DNA from: CAZJRB01 sp964547995
GTDB taxonomy: Bacteria > Planctomycetota > Planctomycetia > Pirellulales > Thermoguttaceae
Reading direction: 5' to 3'
Assembly (NCBI GenBank): GCA_964547995.1
Contig: CAZJRB010000005.1
Location: 58,087 to 122,086, forward strand
DNA length: 64,000 nucleotides
Positions within the stretch are counted from its first letter, which is position 1; each line of letters begins with the position of its first letter. The translations under genes were made by a program, and so were the position numbers. This document shows positions 1 through 8,976 of the stretch, one piece after another. The notes beneath the pieces are model-generated. The model saw only the letters and a program-made list of their open reading frames with translations, was not told the origin of the DNA and made no database searches.

Positions 1-1365
1 ATCGACCTGATCGGCCAGTTCCTCGCGGCGTTTGATGCGCTGATTGATCTGACCGGCGCCGAGCCGGTTGGATTGCGGCTGCGGCTGAAAGTAGAATCGC
101 CGCCGGCCCTCCTTGTCTGGACTCAACTCCATCAACGCCTGGCAATCGCCCGACACCTCGCTGATCTCGGAACCGCTGCCCTGGAGCGCAAACCCCCGCT
201 GGACCTTGTGGTTGCGGCGCGCGGGCAGCCATTGAAGACGGCCGCCGTCGGCATGAAACTGTACGACCAGCCCGCGTTTTCTCTCGAGCGGGACGGTGAA
301 CCGCGCCGGACGGCACAGATAGATCAGGCTCTTCTCGTCGGCCCCGCCGCACCCCTTCAGATCGTGGATCTTCCCGTCGACCAGGTCTTCCCGCTTCTCC
401 CAGCGGATCTTCTTGCCGTCGGCGGTGGTGTACGTCTTCGCCAGGTCGATCTTCGTCGCCTCTTTGAGTTCCTTGTAGATCGGGTCCCTGCGGCCGATCG
501 GCCCCAGGATGTGCCAATCGCCGAGGATTGCGCTGTCGGCATAGGTGGCCATTCGGTCGCGGGCGAGTTCCCACCGCTGGAGTTCCTCGCGGGCGGCGAT
601 CATGGTTTCGTGCAGCGTTTTCTTCTTCTCGAACTCGGGTTTCTTCGGCAGTTTTGCATAGGCCTGGCGGACGGCGATCTCGTCGGCTGAGCGGGCGAGC
701 ACGTCGTCCTTGGCGCCGAGGACTTCAATCTCGTTGACGCACGCGCTGCTCGTGGCTTTGCTCTTCTTTTTGCCGGGGTCGCCGGCGGCCGTCTTGTAAG
801 TCCGCCAGAAACGGAACTCAACCCAATCGACGTTCTCGGCCAGCGGCCGGCCGTGGTCGTTCACGAATCGGCTTTCGAAGCCGCCGCGGTCCGGGCCGAT
901 CACCGTGTCGCCGGTCGTCAGGTTCGGCTCCTTGGGGAAAGCCGGTTGCTTGCCCGGCGTCTTGGCGTTGTTTGCCCAGCGGACCTCGTAATCCTGGTTC
1001 GCCCGGCTGTCGCCGTTGAAACTGAATACGGCGATTTCCCGGATCGTCTTCGGCTCGCCGAGATAGAAGGTTGCCACGGTCGGCTTGCCATTGACGCCCA
1101 GGTGTCCTCTTCCGCGGTATTCCCCGGCGCTGCCGTCGGCAAGGCGTTCGACCGGCGACGGCCTACGATCGAGCAACAGGCCCACTCCGCGGCGCCCGAG
1201 CAGATTTCGATCGGCCTGCGAGCGGATCTGCTTGTCGAGTTTCGCGAACCCGTCTTCGGAGTTTTCCCAGCTCCGGGTCTTCATCTTCGCCCCGGCAAGG
1301 GCCGGCGACGCGGAAACGGTGAAGACGACCAAGATCGCAACGGACAGAGCGACTTGCTTTCGCAC
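1..1365 (-). CDS. Partial secreted protein with discoidin-like N-terminus
   Basis: An open frame starts at a GTG (1363-1365) and runs off the left edge, so only the first ~455 residues are present. The GTG is chosen because GAAGGAG lies 7 nt upstream and the first ~25 residues form a signal peptide (Arg/Lys, then a hydrophobic stretch ending in a Ser-Pro-Ala-Leu-Ala site). Residues ~55-215 resemble an F5/8 type C (discoidin) fold, with a Phe-Tyr-Leu-Gly-Glu-Pro-Lys-Thr-Ile strand. A later Asp-Trp-His-Ile-Leu-Gly-Pro motif (~residue 285) recurs in large planctomycete exported proteins. The probable role is an extracytoplasmic carbohydrate- or surface-binding protein, but the catalytic part, if any, lies outside the window. 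The reading frame is well supported; the function is inference. Confidence 0.7.
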   Translation of the reverse strand, partial: MRKQVALSVAILVVFTVSASPALAGAKMKTRSWENSEDGFAKLDKQIRSQADRNLLGRRGVGLLLDRRPSPVERLADGSAGEYRGRGHLGVNGKPTVATFYLGEPKTIREIAVFSFNGDSRANQDYEVRWANNAKTPGKQPAFPKEPNLTTGDTVIGPDRGGFESRFVNDHGRPLAENVDWVEFRFWRTYKTAAGDPGKKKSKATSSACVNEIEVLGAKDDVLARSADEIAVRQAYAKLPKKPEFEKKKTLHETMIAAREELQRWELARDRMATYADSAILGDWHILGPIGRRDPIYKELKEATKIDLAKTYTTADGKKIRWEKREDLVDGKIHDLKGCGGADEKSLIYLCRPARFTVPLERKRGLVVQFHADGGRLQWLPARRNHKVQRGFALQGSGSEISEVSGDCQALMELSPDKEGRRRFYFQPQPQSNRLGAGQINQRIKRREELADQVD

Positions 1366-1581
1366 GGTACAACTCCTTCGCGGCGGGCCCCGGCAATCCA
1401 TTCCAACACTGTTCAGAGCTTTGAGAGCCAAATCGCCGGGTAATCATTTTGGGGGGAGGGCGTAGTGGCAGGATCAGCTTCTATTGTAGCAGATTCGCGA
1501 GAGAAAATGCAAGTTGGAGGCCTCCCAATCTGGCAGAATACCGCGCTGGTATGGTAGGATCGGTAGAGAGGAGGACCACCC

Positions 1582-2265
1582 ATGGCCAACGTTGTTGACA
1601 TAGACCGCGCCGCAGAACGCCTCGATGAAGCCTGGACCGCCGCCGATCTGGTCGAGCGGTTCGGGGCCATTCCGCTTTGGCGTATCCGGCAGGAACCGGC
1701 CCCCGGCACGGCGACGGAAAACGATGTGATCGAAATCCACGATCGCGAGGACCGGCTCTGTGAACTGGTAGAAGGCGTTTTGGTGGAGAAAACAGTGGGA
1801 AGCTACGAATCATATCTGGCGTTGTTGATTGGTCATTTTCTCACAGCCTACGTTCGCGAGCACAGGCTTGGAATCGTGCTTGGTGCGGACGGTATCATGC
1901 GGCTGATGCCTGGTCTGATACGGATTCCGGATGTCTCGTTCATTTCCTGGGAACGCCTGCCGAACAAGAAGGTCCCTCGCGATCCGGTCGCCGATCTGGC
2001 GCCCGACCTGGCGGTTGAAGTCATCAGCAAGAGCAACACGCCCAAGGAAATGGACCGCAAGCTGCACGAGTATTTCGAGGTGGGCGTCCGCCAGGTGTGG
2101 TACATCTACCCGAAGTCCCGCGAGGTTCACGTCTTCGGCGCCCCGGAAAAACCCGGCGTCCTGACCGAAGGACAAACGCTCGAAGGCGGAGATGTCTTGC
2201 CCGGCTTTCAACTCGAACTAAAAACACTCTTCGCCGAACCGGCCGAGGGGGACGCACGCCCATAA
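1582..2265 (+). CDS. Uma2-family (DUF820) restriction-endonuclease-fold protein
   Basis: This 227-residue protein belongs to the Uma2/DUF820 family, which has a PD-(D/E)XK nuclease fold and is expanded in cyanobacteria and planctomycetes. The catalytic pattern is visible: Ile-Pro-Asp-Val, then Leu-Ala-Val-Glu-Val-Ile-Ser, then Lys in a Met-Asp-Arg-Lys-Leu helix, followed by the typical Gln-Val-Trp-Tyr-Ile-Tyr strand. The N-terminal ~55 residues are an extra segment that the shorter members lack. The ATG is preceded by GAGAGGAGG. The gene stands alone and diverges from the partial secreted protein. A second member lies at 24328-24954. The cellular role of the family is not established. Confidence 0.85.
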   Translation: MANVVDIDRAAERLDEAWTAADLVERFGAIPLWRIRQEPAPGTATENDVIEIHDREDRLCELVEGVLVEKTVGSYESYLALLIGHFLTAYVREHRLGIVLGADGIMRLMPGLIRIPDVSFISWERLPNKKVPRDPVADLAPDLAVEVISKSNTPKEMDRKLHEYFEVGVRQVWYIYPKSREVHVFGAPEKPGVLTEGQTLEGGDVLPGFQLELKTLFAEPAEGDARP

Positions 2266-2333
2266 CTACGCGTGGAGCCGAGATCCACTCGCGTGCCGTT
2301 CGCTGCCCCGCCACACCAACGGCGGTGCCTTCC

Positions 2334-2500
2334 TATAAAGCCGCGACCGTTGGTCGCGACGGCGTCTGTGAGAGCATCACGCTCGCGTGAGTTACTCAAC
2401 GAAACGGCACAAATAACGGCGATCGTCTGCAAGCGTTGTTTTTGGGGGCATAACCGATCACTGGCGCAGGGCGCGACCGACGGTCGCGGCTTTATATAAG
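2334..2500. repeat. R1 palindromic repeat pair
   Basis: Two copies of family R1 lie head to head: left copy 2334-2360 (reading CTTTATA-rich on the minus strand) and right copy 2471-2500. Each has a self-complementary core (GCGACCGnnGGTCGC) flanked on one side by GGCTTTATA. The copies are inverted to each other and separated by ~110 bp without a gene. The pair lies between the convergent stops of the Uma2 gene and the small gene at 2541. Other R1 copies are at 10778, 23386, 41065 and 52092. Confidence 0.85.
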
Positions 2501-2540
2501 AAACGCTACACGCATTGCGGTCGGGCCAACGGCACTGGAA

Positions 2541-2831
2541 TCAGTGCGAAGCACGTGCCCGGGAACGCCGTTTCGGCTTCGTCGTGCTCCAGTCTTTCGT
2601 GAGCGACTCGAAGATCTCCGGTGACTCATAACGAATGACATGTTGATCTTCCTGCATGGGACCGATCAGACCGCGAAAGACGGGCAATCCGCGCAGGTGC
2701 AGATCGGTGCTGCAATCGTCCACGCCGATCTGGGAGTGCCGCTTCTGAAGCGCATCCTGGCTGTCGTAGTCGCGAATACTGATCTGGCCGTCGCTGCCCC
2801 GGGTTACGACGCGAAACGTGTGTTTCTTCAT
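2541..2831 (-). CDS. Small hypothetical protein (96 aa)
   Basis: A 96-residue polar protein of no recognised family. The start at 2831 (Met-Lys-Lys-His-Thr-Phe) is preferred over an upstream in-frame start because GAGGACCGAGGAACC precedes it and the first residues form a plausible beta strand. The C-terminus is very basic (Lys-Pro-Lys-Arg-Arg-Ser-Arg-Ala-Arg). The N-terminal half alternates basic and hydrophobic residues, suggesting a small beta-rich domain. No signal peptide or membrane segment is visible. It is convergent with the Uma2 gene. Coding status is likely but not certain. Confidence 0.5.
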   Translation of the reverse strand: MKKHTFRVVTRGSDGQISIRDYDSQDALQKRHSQIGVDDCSTDLHLRGLPVFRGLIGPMQEDQHVIRYESPEIFESLTKDWSTTKPKRRSRARASH

Positions 2832-3318
2832 GCAGGTTCCTCGGTCCTCTTCGGTCATGCTATATTGAAGCTATCGGTTCCCCCGGATACCTCGGGGGAA
2901 GCATTTTGTTGAGGGCCACACAGCGGTATCATTCCCAAGAACCCCTATTATCGAGCACCGCACCCGTCCTCGCTACGAACCTCTCCGTCAGCGGGTCCGA
3001 GAGGTTCGGTTGCATCAATTGTGCCGACTAGATCCTCCGGGAGACGCGGAACACCTCCGGCACGCCCGTCCCAGGTTGGGGAGAGATTGCCTATTTTGCC
3101 AAGGAGGGCTGCGGGGTTGGGCTGCCCGGCCTCACCTTCCTCTTGCCAATTGGGGGCACGGGACCTACACTTAGGATCGGTCGAGAAACAATGGTCGTAG
3201 GACGGGTCTCCTGACCCGTCTCCTTCCCTGACGAGTCGGGAGACCCGTCCTACAAATGCGGCAGTTATTTCTCGAACGGTGTTTAGCGGTTCGGCACGAA
3301 CTTTGCTTCAGGGAGCCG
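2832..3318. other. Intergenic region with stem-loops and one R3 inverted repeat
   Basis: No gene is seen in this 487-bp stretch. It contains a short hairpin (TTCCCCC...GGGGGAA, ~2878-2900), a stem with 10-bp arms (CGAACCTCTC at 2976-2985 and GAGAGGTTCG at 2999-3008) and the R3 inverted repeat at 3197-3253. No convincing sigma70 promoter was found for either neighbour. Confidence 0.6.
3197..3253. repeat. R3 inverted repeat (GTAGGACGGGTCTC family), copy 1
   Basis: The left arm starts GTAGGACGGGTCTCCTGACC and the right arm is its near complement ending GGGAGACCCGTCCTAC, so the 57-bp element folds into one long hairpin. It lies 65 bp upstream of the nucleoside hydrolase start. A second copy with the same termini is at 60109-60165. 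Confidence 0.85.
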
Positions 3319-4266
3319 ATGACCAGGAAGGTAATCCTCGACGTTGACCCGGGCATCGACGACGCAATGGCGTTGTGTATTGCGTTGTTCGACCCGAAGT
3401 TGGAGGTAGCGGCAGTTACCGCAACGGGCGGGAATTGCCCGCCTTCCCAGGCCACGCGGAACGTCCAGGCGATCATCGAGCAACTCGATCCGCCCCGCCT
3501 ACCCCGGCTTGGGGCGGCTTCTATGCCGGACAACGGATTGCCGGTCGACGGGCGGCATTTGTACGGGGTTGACGGGCTCGGCGAGACCAACTTTCCCGTG
3601 GCCGAACGCCAGCGCATACACCCCTCCGAGAAGATCATTTGCGACGAAATCCGGGAAGCGCCGGAAGGGACGGTCACGATTGTCGCGCTGGGCCCCTTGA
3701 CCAATATCGCCAGGGCGCTGGCACGCGACCCGGAGTTGGCCTCGATGGTCGGGCAGATCGTGATCACGGGTGGAGCGGTTTTGGGGCCGGGAAATATTAC
3801 CCCCGTCGCCGAGTTCAACATCTACTGCGACCCGGCCTCGGCCCAGGCCGTCTTTCGGTCCCCGTCGACCAAGACGCTCGTCCCCTTGGACGTGACCAAT
3901 CGCGTGGTTCTCAGCTACGATCTGTTCAATCAGCTTCCGGACGAAACAACTCGGGTAGGGCGGTTTCTTCACAAGGTGCTTCCGCCGGCGTTCCGCGGCT
4001 ATCGCCAGCAGTTCGGCCTGGAAGGAATCCATGTACACGATACGGTTGCGCTGATGTCGGTCCTCCACCCGGAGTTGTTCGAGACCACCGAGATGGCCGG
4101 CGACGTCGAGACCAGCGGCGAGCTGACCTCCGGCATGACCGTCTTCGACCGCCGCGGGGTGCCGATTTGGCGGCACAATATCGACCTCGTCACCGATATG
4201 CGAACCGACGCGGTGGTTGATGCGATTGTCCGCGGGATTGAGAACGCGGCGGAAAAGGCGGTGTAG
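3319..4266 (+). CDS. Inosine/uridine-preferring nucleoside hydrolase family protein
   Basis: This 315-residue protein is a member of the IU-nucleoside hydrolase family, which cleaves the N-glycosidic bond of ribonucleosides to ribose and free base. The diagnostic calcium-binding N-terminus is present (Asp-Val-Asp-Pro-Gly-Ile-Asp-Asp, residues 8-15; Asp10, Asp14, Asp15). The conserved Gly-Pro-Leu-Thr-Asn and Glu-Phe-Asn-Ile-Tyr-Cys-Asp-Pro segments are also present, with a C-terminal His-Asp pair in Val-His-Asp-Thr-Val. The ATG at 3319 is chosen because AGGGAG lies just upstream; an upstream in-frame start would add residues encoded by the R3 repeat flank. There is no signal peptide, so it is cytosolic. 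Substrate preference cannot be read from sequence. The nucleobase permease at 21620 is a distant candidate partner. Confidence 0.9.
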   Translation: MTRKVILDVDPGIDDAMALCIALFDPKLEVAAVTATGGNCPPSQATRNVQAIIEQLDPPRLPRLGAASMPDNGLPVDGRHLYGVDGLGETNFPVAERQRIHPSEKIICDEIREAPEGTVTIVALGPLTNIARALARDPELASMVGQIVITGGAVLGPGNITPVAEFNIYCDPASAQAVFRSPSTKTLVPLDVTNRVVLSYDLFNQLPDETTRVGRFLHKVLPPAFRGYRQQFGLEGIHVHDTVALMSVLHPELFETTEMAGDVETSGELTSGMTVFDRRGVPIWRHNIDLVTDMRTDAVVDAIVRGIENAAEKAV

Positions 4267-4322
4267 CGGTGTAAGGGCGAGAGGGAAGAAGGAAGAATAT
4301 CGTCCCCGGGGCGGCAAAGCGC

Positions 4323-5501
4323 CTATTTCCGGAACTTGCTGCGATCGCCGACGGTCACCTCGATTGTCAACGTCTTGCGCTCTCGCCAGATCAACAGCGG
4401 GACCTTAACGCCGACGCCGGTGAGGCTGACGAGGTTCACCAGGTGGGCATCATCCTCCACCTGGATGCTGTTGAACTCGAGAATCACGTCACCGACGCGG
4501 ATGCCGGCGGCTTGGGCGGGCGATTTGCTCGTGATTCCGGTGATGCGGGCGCCCGTCGGGCAAGGCAGCCCGATCTCCGCCGCCACGGCCGATCCGAACG
4601 TGGAATCGAGGTTGACGCCCAGGAATGCCCGGGTGACCTTGCCGTGTTCGATCAACTGGCGGCCGACAATCATGAACATGTTGATAGGGATGGCAAAACC
4701 GATTCCTTCGTTTCCGCCCGAGTTGCTGGCAATCGCCGTGTTGATGCCGATGACCTCGCCGCGGAGGTTGATCAGCGGTCCGCCGCTGTTGCCGGGGTTG
4801 ATCGCGGCGTCGGTTTGCAGAAAATCCTGAAACCGCAGCGATTCATCGCCGAGCTCCAGATCGCGCCGGCCCTTTGCGCTGATGATGCCGTATGTGACCG
4901 AATGGCTCAAGCCGAACGGGCTTCCGACGGCCAGCACGAAATCGCCGATTTCCATCGTGTCGCTGTTGCCCACCTCCGCCGCCACCAGATCGGACGCCGC
5001 GACCGACATCACGGCGATATCCGTATCGGCGTCGGTCCAGACCTTCGTCGGATGGATCTGGCGCCCGTCGGCCAGCTTGAGCTTGATGCCCTTGGGCGTC
5101 GAATTGTCCACGACGTGGCGGTTTGTCAGGACGTAGTGTTTTCCTTTCCAGAGGATGATCACGCCGGAGCCGGCCTCTTCCACCTCGCGTCGCGGATAGC
5201 CGCGGCCGGAGCGGGTGGGTACGTTGGCCTCGATATGGACGACGGTTGGGCCGATGAGTTTGGCCACGGTCTTGACCACCGCGGCCTGGGCCTCGAGCAC
5301 GGTGGCGTGCTTTTGGAGCTTGCGGTATAGTTCGGCCCTTTCTTGCGCGGCGATGGGACCTCCCCGTCCGAGCGCCGCCTGGATTGCCTCCTGGCCTTGC
5401 GCGGGCGGCAAACCCGGAACGGCCGGCAGAAAAGCCAGCACCCAGCCGACCATAATCGCAGAAGTCGCAGCGGTTGATCGAAGGAAAGACAATCGGGGCA
5501 T
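4323..5501 (-). CDS. HtrA/DegP-like periplasmic serine protease with one PDZ domain
   Basis: This 392-residue S1C-type protease probably degrades or refolds damaged envelope proteins. It has a signal peptide (residues 1-36) and a trypsin-like domain (~85-290). The catalytic triad is visible: His129 in Thr-Asn-Arg-His-Val-Val, Asp161 in Asp-Thr-Asp-Ile-Ala-Val and Ser239 in Pro-Gly-Asn-Ser-Gly-Gly-Pro-Leu. A single PDZ domain (~295-385) carries Ala-Gly-Ile-Arg-Val-Gly-Asp-Val-Ile. One PDZ rather than two makes it closer to DegS/HtrA-like proteins than to full DegP. Its 3' end converges with the nucleoside hydrolase. Confidence 0.92.
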   Translation of the reverse strand: MPRLSFLRSTAATSAIMVGWVLAFLPAVPGLPPAQGQEAIQAALGRGGPIAAQERAELYRKLQKHATVLEAQAAVVKTVAKLIGPTVVHIEANVPTRSGRGYPRREVEEAGSGVIILWKGKHYVLTNRHVVDNSTPKGIKLKLADGRQIHPTKVWTDADTDIAVMSVAASDLVAAEVGNSDTMEIGDFVLAVGSPFGLSHSVTYGIISAKGRRDLELGDESLRFQDFLQTDAAINPGNSGGPLINLRGEVIGINTAIASNSGGNEGIGFAIPINMFMIVGRQLIEHGKVTRAFLGVNLDSTFGSAVAAEIGLPCPTGARITGITSKSPAQAAGIRVGDVILEFNSIQVEDDAHLVNLVSLTGVGVKVPLLIWRERKTLTIEVTVGDRSKFRK

Positions 5502-5613
5502 GGGTTGCCTCCTGGTGAGTCGCTTCTGCCCTGTCGAGCCGTGGTCGCCTGTCCCATTGCACCGCCGGCAAAATCTACGCGTAATCCAAGTCTACTCGCG
5601 CCGGCGGCAAAAA

Positions 5614-6063
5614 TCAAGAAACGTCGAGTTCGATATCACTAATTGACAGATCGGTATCGGTGGCGGGCACATCCAGCAGGCGACTCCAGTCGACGTCGGC
5701 GGGTGACGAAACCCCCTGGCGCTCGGCCTCGCGCTGACACTTGATGCAGTACGTCGCATACGGCAAGGCATTCAACCTCGCGACGGGGATATTCGTCCCA
5801 CAACCCTCGCATATTCCGTAGTGCCCGTCGCGCATTCGTTCCAAGGCGTACTCGATTCGCTCGAGTTCGCGGCTTTCGACCTCGGCCAACTGGTAGCTGA
5901 TCTCGCCTTGGGCTGAATCGAGCGCAGCGTCGACGACGTCGCCGGAGGTCTGTGTTTGAAGCTCCCTCAGCATGCTCAAGTCACCGGCCAGGGCCTGTCG
6001 CAACGCATCGCGTCGTTTGACCAGCACCTGGCGCATATTCAGGATCGCGTCTTTGCGGCTCAT
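5614..6063 (-). CDS. DksA/TraR C4 zinc-finger family protein
   Basis: A 149-residue protein with a long N-terminal helical hairpin (residues ~1-75) and a four-cysteine zinc finger: Cys85 and Cys88 in Cys-Glu-Gly-Cys-Gly, Cys106 and Cys109 in Cys-Ile-Lys-Cys. This is the DksA/TraR arrangement. DksA proteins bind the RNA polymerase secondary channel and modulate initiation. The hairpin lacks a clear Asp-x-x-Asp-Ala tip, so a canonical ppGpp-dependent role is uncertain. The acidic C-terminal tail (Asp-Thr-Asp-Leu-Ser-Ile-Ser-Asp-Ile-Glu) is unusual. AAGGTGAGGG precedes the ATG. Confidence 0.88.
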   Translation of the reverse strand: MSRKDAILNMRQVLVKRRDALRQALAGDLSMLRELQTQTSGDVVDAALDSAQGEISYQLAEVESRELERIEYALERMRDGHYGICEGCGTNIPVARLNALPYATYCIKCQREAERQGVSSPADVDWSRLLDVPATDTDLSISDIELDVS

Positions 6064-6483
6064 GGGACCCTCACCTTGGGGTGATCCTGGCCGGGCTGAA
6101 GGATTTTGCCCCCCTCAGGATAGCCATTTGAACCCCTCTTCTGTTCTCGATTTAATAGTATTTACCACCAAACTATAGTACGCAAGTTGTGTGAAGGGGA
6201 TCATACCCCCTTTCCGCTACCTGGGCATTTCTTCGTAAGCTATTACCTTTCAAGAACTTACGACTGTGCGTCGGGCCCCTGGCCGACCTGAGGATAAATC
6301 GGTGGCCAACAGGCCCAAACGGCATTGCTATCGGATAATCGACAAAACCCGCAAAGATATACAGCCGTTTTTTCGTAAACCTACTGAAAATGGATCGCCT
6401 CATACTACTTTGGTCTACCCCCGGGCGTACGCTAGCGCAGTAGAGCATTTGCACTTACCCCAGTTTACCAGGTGAACCATCTT
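6064..6483. other. AT-richer divergent intergenic region
   Basis: This 420-bp region between the divergent DksA-like and FHA-like genes is clearly richer in A+T than its surroundings. It holds a small stem (GAAGGGG...CCCCCTTTC, ~6193-6213). No convincing -35/-10 pair, RNA gene or real reading frame is visible. It presumably carries both promoters. Confidence 0.5.
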
Positions 6484-7338
6484 ATGACTGACGTGCTCAC
6501 GTCTCCGTCTGCATTAGACGTTCCGACCGGCGATTTGGTTCTCCGAGTATGCGAATCGTCGGGCGAGGATCGCCTGGTGCGGCTGAAATCGCTGAAATGC
6601 TCGATCGGTTCCGGTTGGCACTGTACGCTGCGACTCGGCACACACGAGGGTCAAGGAGTGAACAGCTTGATTCTTCAGGGACCGGAGGGGACCATCATAC
6701 GCTGTTCGTTGCCCGACGTGCAGCTTAACGGCCGCCCCTTTACCGGGGCCGATCCGGCGCCCGGCGATTGGCTGAGCATCGGACCGGTCGAGTTGGAGGT
6801 GCTCGAGACGCTCCCGCTCGAATCGGCCGAGGATGGCGAAGAATCGATTGACCAGTACATGTCGCGCCTGATGGAACGGGTTCGGGCAAGCACCGACGAG
6901 CCGGCGGTGCTGTCCTGCTCCCCGCCGGAAGACGAGCAGACCCCTCAGACGGCGGTGCCTTCCGGGACAGACGTGGTCCCTCACCCGTTGAAGTCTCGAC
7001 GACCGGATTTGGAGCGGATGTCGCCTCGTGCGGTGGCTCCTGAGAGCGAGTCCGGCTTGTCGGCCATGCGCGAGTTGGCGAATTTTTCAGCCAGAAGTGC
7101 CATCTCGCACCATCGCCGGCGGAAGTTGATCCTCACCTCGCGCACCAAGTTGGCGGTTGCCGGCATAGGATTCGCTTGCTGCGGCGTCCTTGCGTGGCTG
7201 TGGTGGAAAGCAGGTAGCGGAATGCTCGGTTTCTATGCTGCGGCCGTGAGCTGCTTCATTGCCGTCTTCTGGGGGATCGAGTATATCATCGCCACCATCC
7301 GCATCATGCGCAACAGAAGCCGCCGTGATCGGGGGTAG
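6484..7338 (+). CDS. FHA-like domain protein with two C-terminal membrane helices
   Basis: About 284 residues. Residues ~15-105 look like a degenerate forkhead-associated fold (Cys-Ser-Ile-Gly-Ser-Gly-Trp-His-Cys strand, later Leu-Asn-Gly-Arg-Pro-Phe and Gly-Asp-Trp-Leu-Ser-Ile-Gly). A long Ser/Pro/Glu-rich linker follows to ~residue 205, then two membrane helices at ~225-245 and ~248-270. FHA domains bind phosphothreonine, and the planctomycete chromosome class is rich in Ser/Thr kinases; no kinase is nearby. ATG 6484 is preferred because AGGTG lies 8-13 nt upstream; a GTG at 6472 is the alternative. The FHA call rests on fold-pattern similarity only. Confidence 0.65.
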   Translation: MTDVLTSPSALDVPTGDLVLRVCESSGEDRLVRLKSLKCSIGSGWHCTLRLGTHEGQGVNSLILQGPEGTIIRCSLPDVQLNGRPFTGADPAPGDWLSIGPVELEVLETLPLESAEDGEESIDQYMSRLMERVRASTDEPAVLSCSPPEDEQTPQTAVPSGTDVVPHPLKSRRPDLERMSPRAVAPESESGLSAMRELANFSARSAISHHRRRKLILTSRTKLAVAGIGFACCGVLAWLWWKAGSGMLGFYAAAVSCFIAVFWGIEYIIATIRIMRNRSRRDRG

Positions 7339-7435
7339 ATAGGGTTGCGTGATCCTGGGAATTCTCCGTCTACTTGGGGCCGCCTCCCGAAGGGTGGCGG
7401 TGGACTTTGGAGTTTCCCGAATCGTGCAAGTCCAT

Positions 7436-8449
7436 TTAGAACCCCCGTGCCGTCTTCACGTCGTCGAAGTCGGTCAGATGGTACTCGATGCCGACGTAAT
7501 CGAGCACACGGCACAGCCCGCGCAGGGCAACGCCCATCCCGTCGGGGCCGCTGAAGCCGCCGAACTGCCCGCCGCCTTTCACATGGGGTTCCAGATCGAG
7601 GAACACCCCTGGAATGCCGCGACGCTTCAACTTCCGCTCCAGCTTGGGCATAACCTGCGCGAAATCCCGCAAGATTGCCTCATGGGCGCTGTCGCCCATA
7701 TCGGCCGGGACGAAGTTCGCCAGCTTGTCCTCCTCGACGTGTCCGCCCTTGACCGTTACTTGCGGGTCGCGGTAGTCCTTGATGTGCAACCAACCGAGCC
7801 CGGCCCGCATCGCCCGGTACTGGTCGAACAGCTCGGCCGGCGAGTACCCCTGCACGATGACGTTGGCGGCGTCGAAGATCAGGGCCATGGCCGGGTGGTT
7901 CACCTGCCGGTGGATCTTGGCCAAGGTGTAGCCGTCCGCACCGACCAGGTTCGCCTCGATCTCCAGCCCGAACGTCAGGTCCGACCGGTGGCACACCTCG
8001 GCGATTTGGCCCAACTGGTCGACCGCCTGGGCGAGATGGTCCTGCGGGTCGGTCCCCTTGGGATGGTAGAAGGAGAAGCCGCGGATCAGCTTTGCCTCGA
8101 ACGCGTGGGCGAGGTCGCACGCCTTTTTCACGTCGCCGTTGAGATACTTCTTGAAGGGAATGTACCGGTTCTTTGTGCCGTCTTTGACGTCCAACAGCTT
8201 GACCTTGCCGATGGGCGAGCCGATCGACGAGACGTTCAGCCCGTATTCGTCTTGAAGGTGCCGGACCTTGCCGATCTCCGACTTGGTCAGCTTCATCACG
8301 TTCTTGATGCCGCCGCCGACGTCGATGAACCGGATGCTGTAGTACTGCAACCCGATCGCGGAAAACGCGGCAAATTGCTGAACGGCGGTCTTCTGGTTGG
8401 CGGCTTCGTCGGCGAAACCGGAGAGGATCACTCGCGGATTGGCGGTCAT
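7436..8449 (-). CDS. Sugar phosphate isomerase/epimerase-like TIM-barrel protein
   Basis: This 337-residue protein has the xylose-isomerase-like TIM-barrel pattern: an opening Ile-Leu-Ser-Gly-Phe-Ala-Asp-Glu strand, a metal-ligand Glu in Gly-Leu-Glu-Ile-Glu-Ala-Asn, Asp in Leu-Ile-Phe-Asp-Ala-Ala-Asn, His in Trp-Leu-His-Ile-Lys-Asp and a C-terminal Leu-Asp-Leu-Glu-Pro-His. Such proteins isomerise or epimerise sugars and polyol derivatives with a divalent metal. The start at 8449 (Met-Thr-Ala-Asn-Pro-Arg) fits the family; in-frame codons upstream encode low-complexity sequence. There is no signal peptide. The substrate is unknown, and no sugar operon is adjacent. Confidence 0.85.
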   Translation of the reverse strand: MTANPRVILSGFADEAANQKTAVQQFAAFSAIGLQYYSIRFIDVGGGIKNVMKLTKSEIGKVRHLQDEYGLNVSSIGSPIGKVKLLDVKDGTKNRYIPFKKYLNGDVKKACDLAHAFEAKLIRGFSFYHPKGTDPQDHLAQAVDQLGQIAEVCHRSDLTFGLEIEANLVGADGYTLAKIHRQVNHPAMALIFDAANVIVQGYSPAELFDQYRAMRAGLGWLHIKDYRDPQVTVKGGHVEEDKLANFVPADMGDSAHEAILRDFAQVMPKLERKLKRRGIPGVFLDLEPHVKGGGQFGGFSGPDGMGVALRGLCRVLDYVGIEYHLTDFDDVKTARGF

Positions 8450-8624
8450 GGCAAAGTCCGTGGGGCAGGGGGGGGCGGACCGGGTAAACGTCAAAAAGGA
8501 TATTTTGATGCCTCCGGCGCCATAACACAAGGGGGTAAAGAAATGAGGCATCGCTGCCGTTGATTTTCCCGGGCAAATCGGTCATGATCGAACCCCGGGC
8601 ACTTACCCCCGGTTCAGGCATGCC

Positions 8625-8976
8625 GTGAAAGAAGATACCCCGACCGATCTCCAGTTTCTCGTACCCATCTTCAGCGCAGTAGCGGTCGCGCTCAACCTGA
8701 TGCTGCTGGTGTGGCTTTCTCACGTCGCAACCGTCCAGCGGCCCCGGATGCTCGCGCGATTCGCCGAGGCCGAAGTGCAGCTCCCGGTGGTCACACGGCT
8801 GGTCTTCTCGATTCCCAACACGCTGTTCCTGGCCGTTTTTGTCGCCGTCGGCGGATTGCTGGTCCTAAAGGATCGCCAAACCAGCCGCAAGGCTCGCCAT
8901 GAACATGGTCATCGGCCTGGGCTTGCTGTTGCTGGCGGCGGTGCTTGTGATGGCGATGACGCTGCCGAAGACGTAG
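8625..8976 (+). CDS. Small three-helix membrane protein, probable single-base frameshift
   Basis: The frame from GTG 8625 encodes two membrane helices and then reads a meaningless Arg/His/Gly tail through a repeat to 9056. In the +1 frame from ~8869 a clean third helix appears (Met-Asn-Met-Val-Ile-Gly-Leu-Gly, then Leu/Ala/Val-rich) ending Thr-Leu-Pro-Lys-Thr-stop at 8974-8976. Dropping one base from the AAAGG run at 8867-8871 joins them into a 116-residue protein. Its stop sits exactly at the edge of the long inverted repeat, as queF's does from the other side. The family is not recognised. The cause may be a real mutation, a sequencing error or, less likely, programmed slippage. Confidence 0.55.

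Noticed and set aside
6173..6454. 93-codon minus-strand frame in the AT-rich region
   Set aside because: No ribosome-binding site, no domain, and composition differs from real genes nearby.
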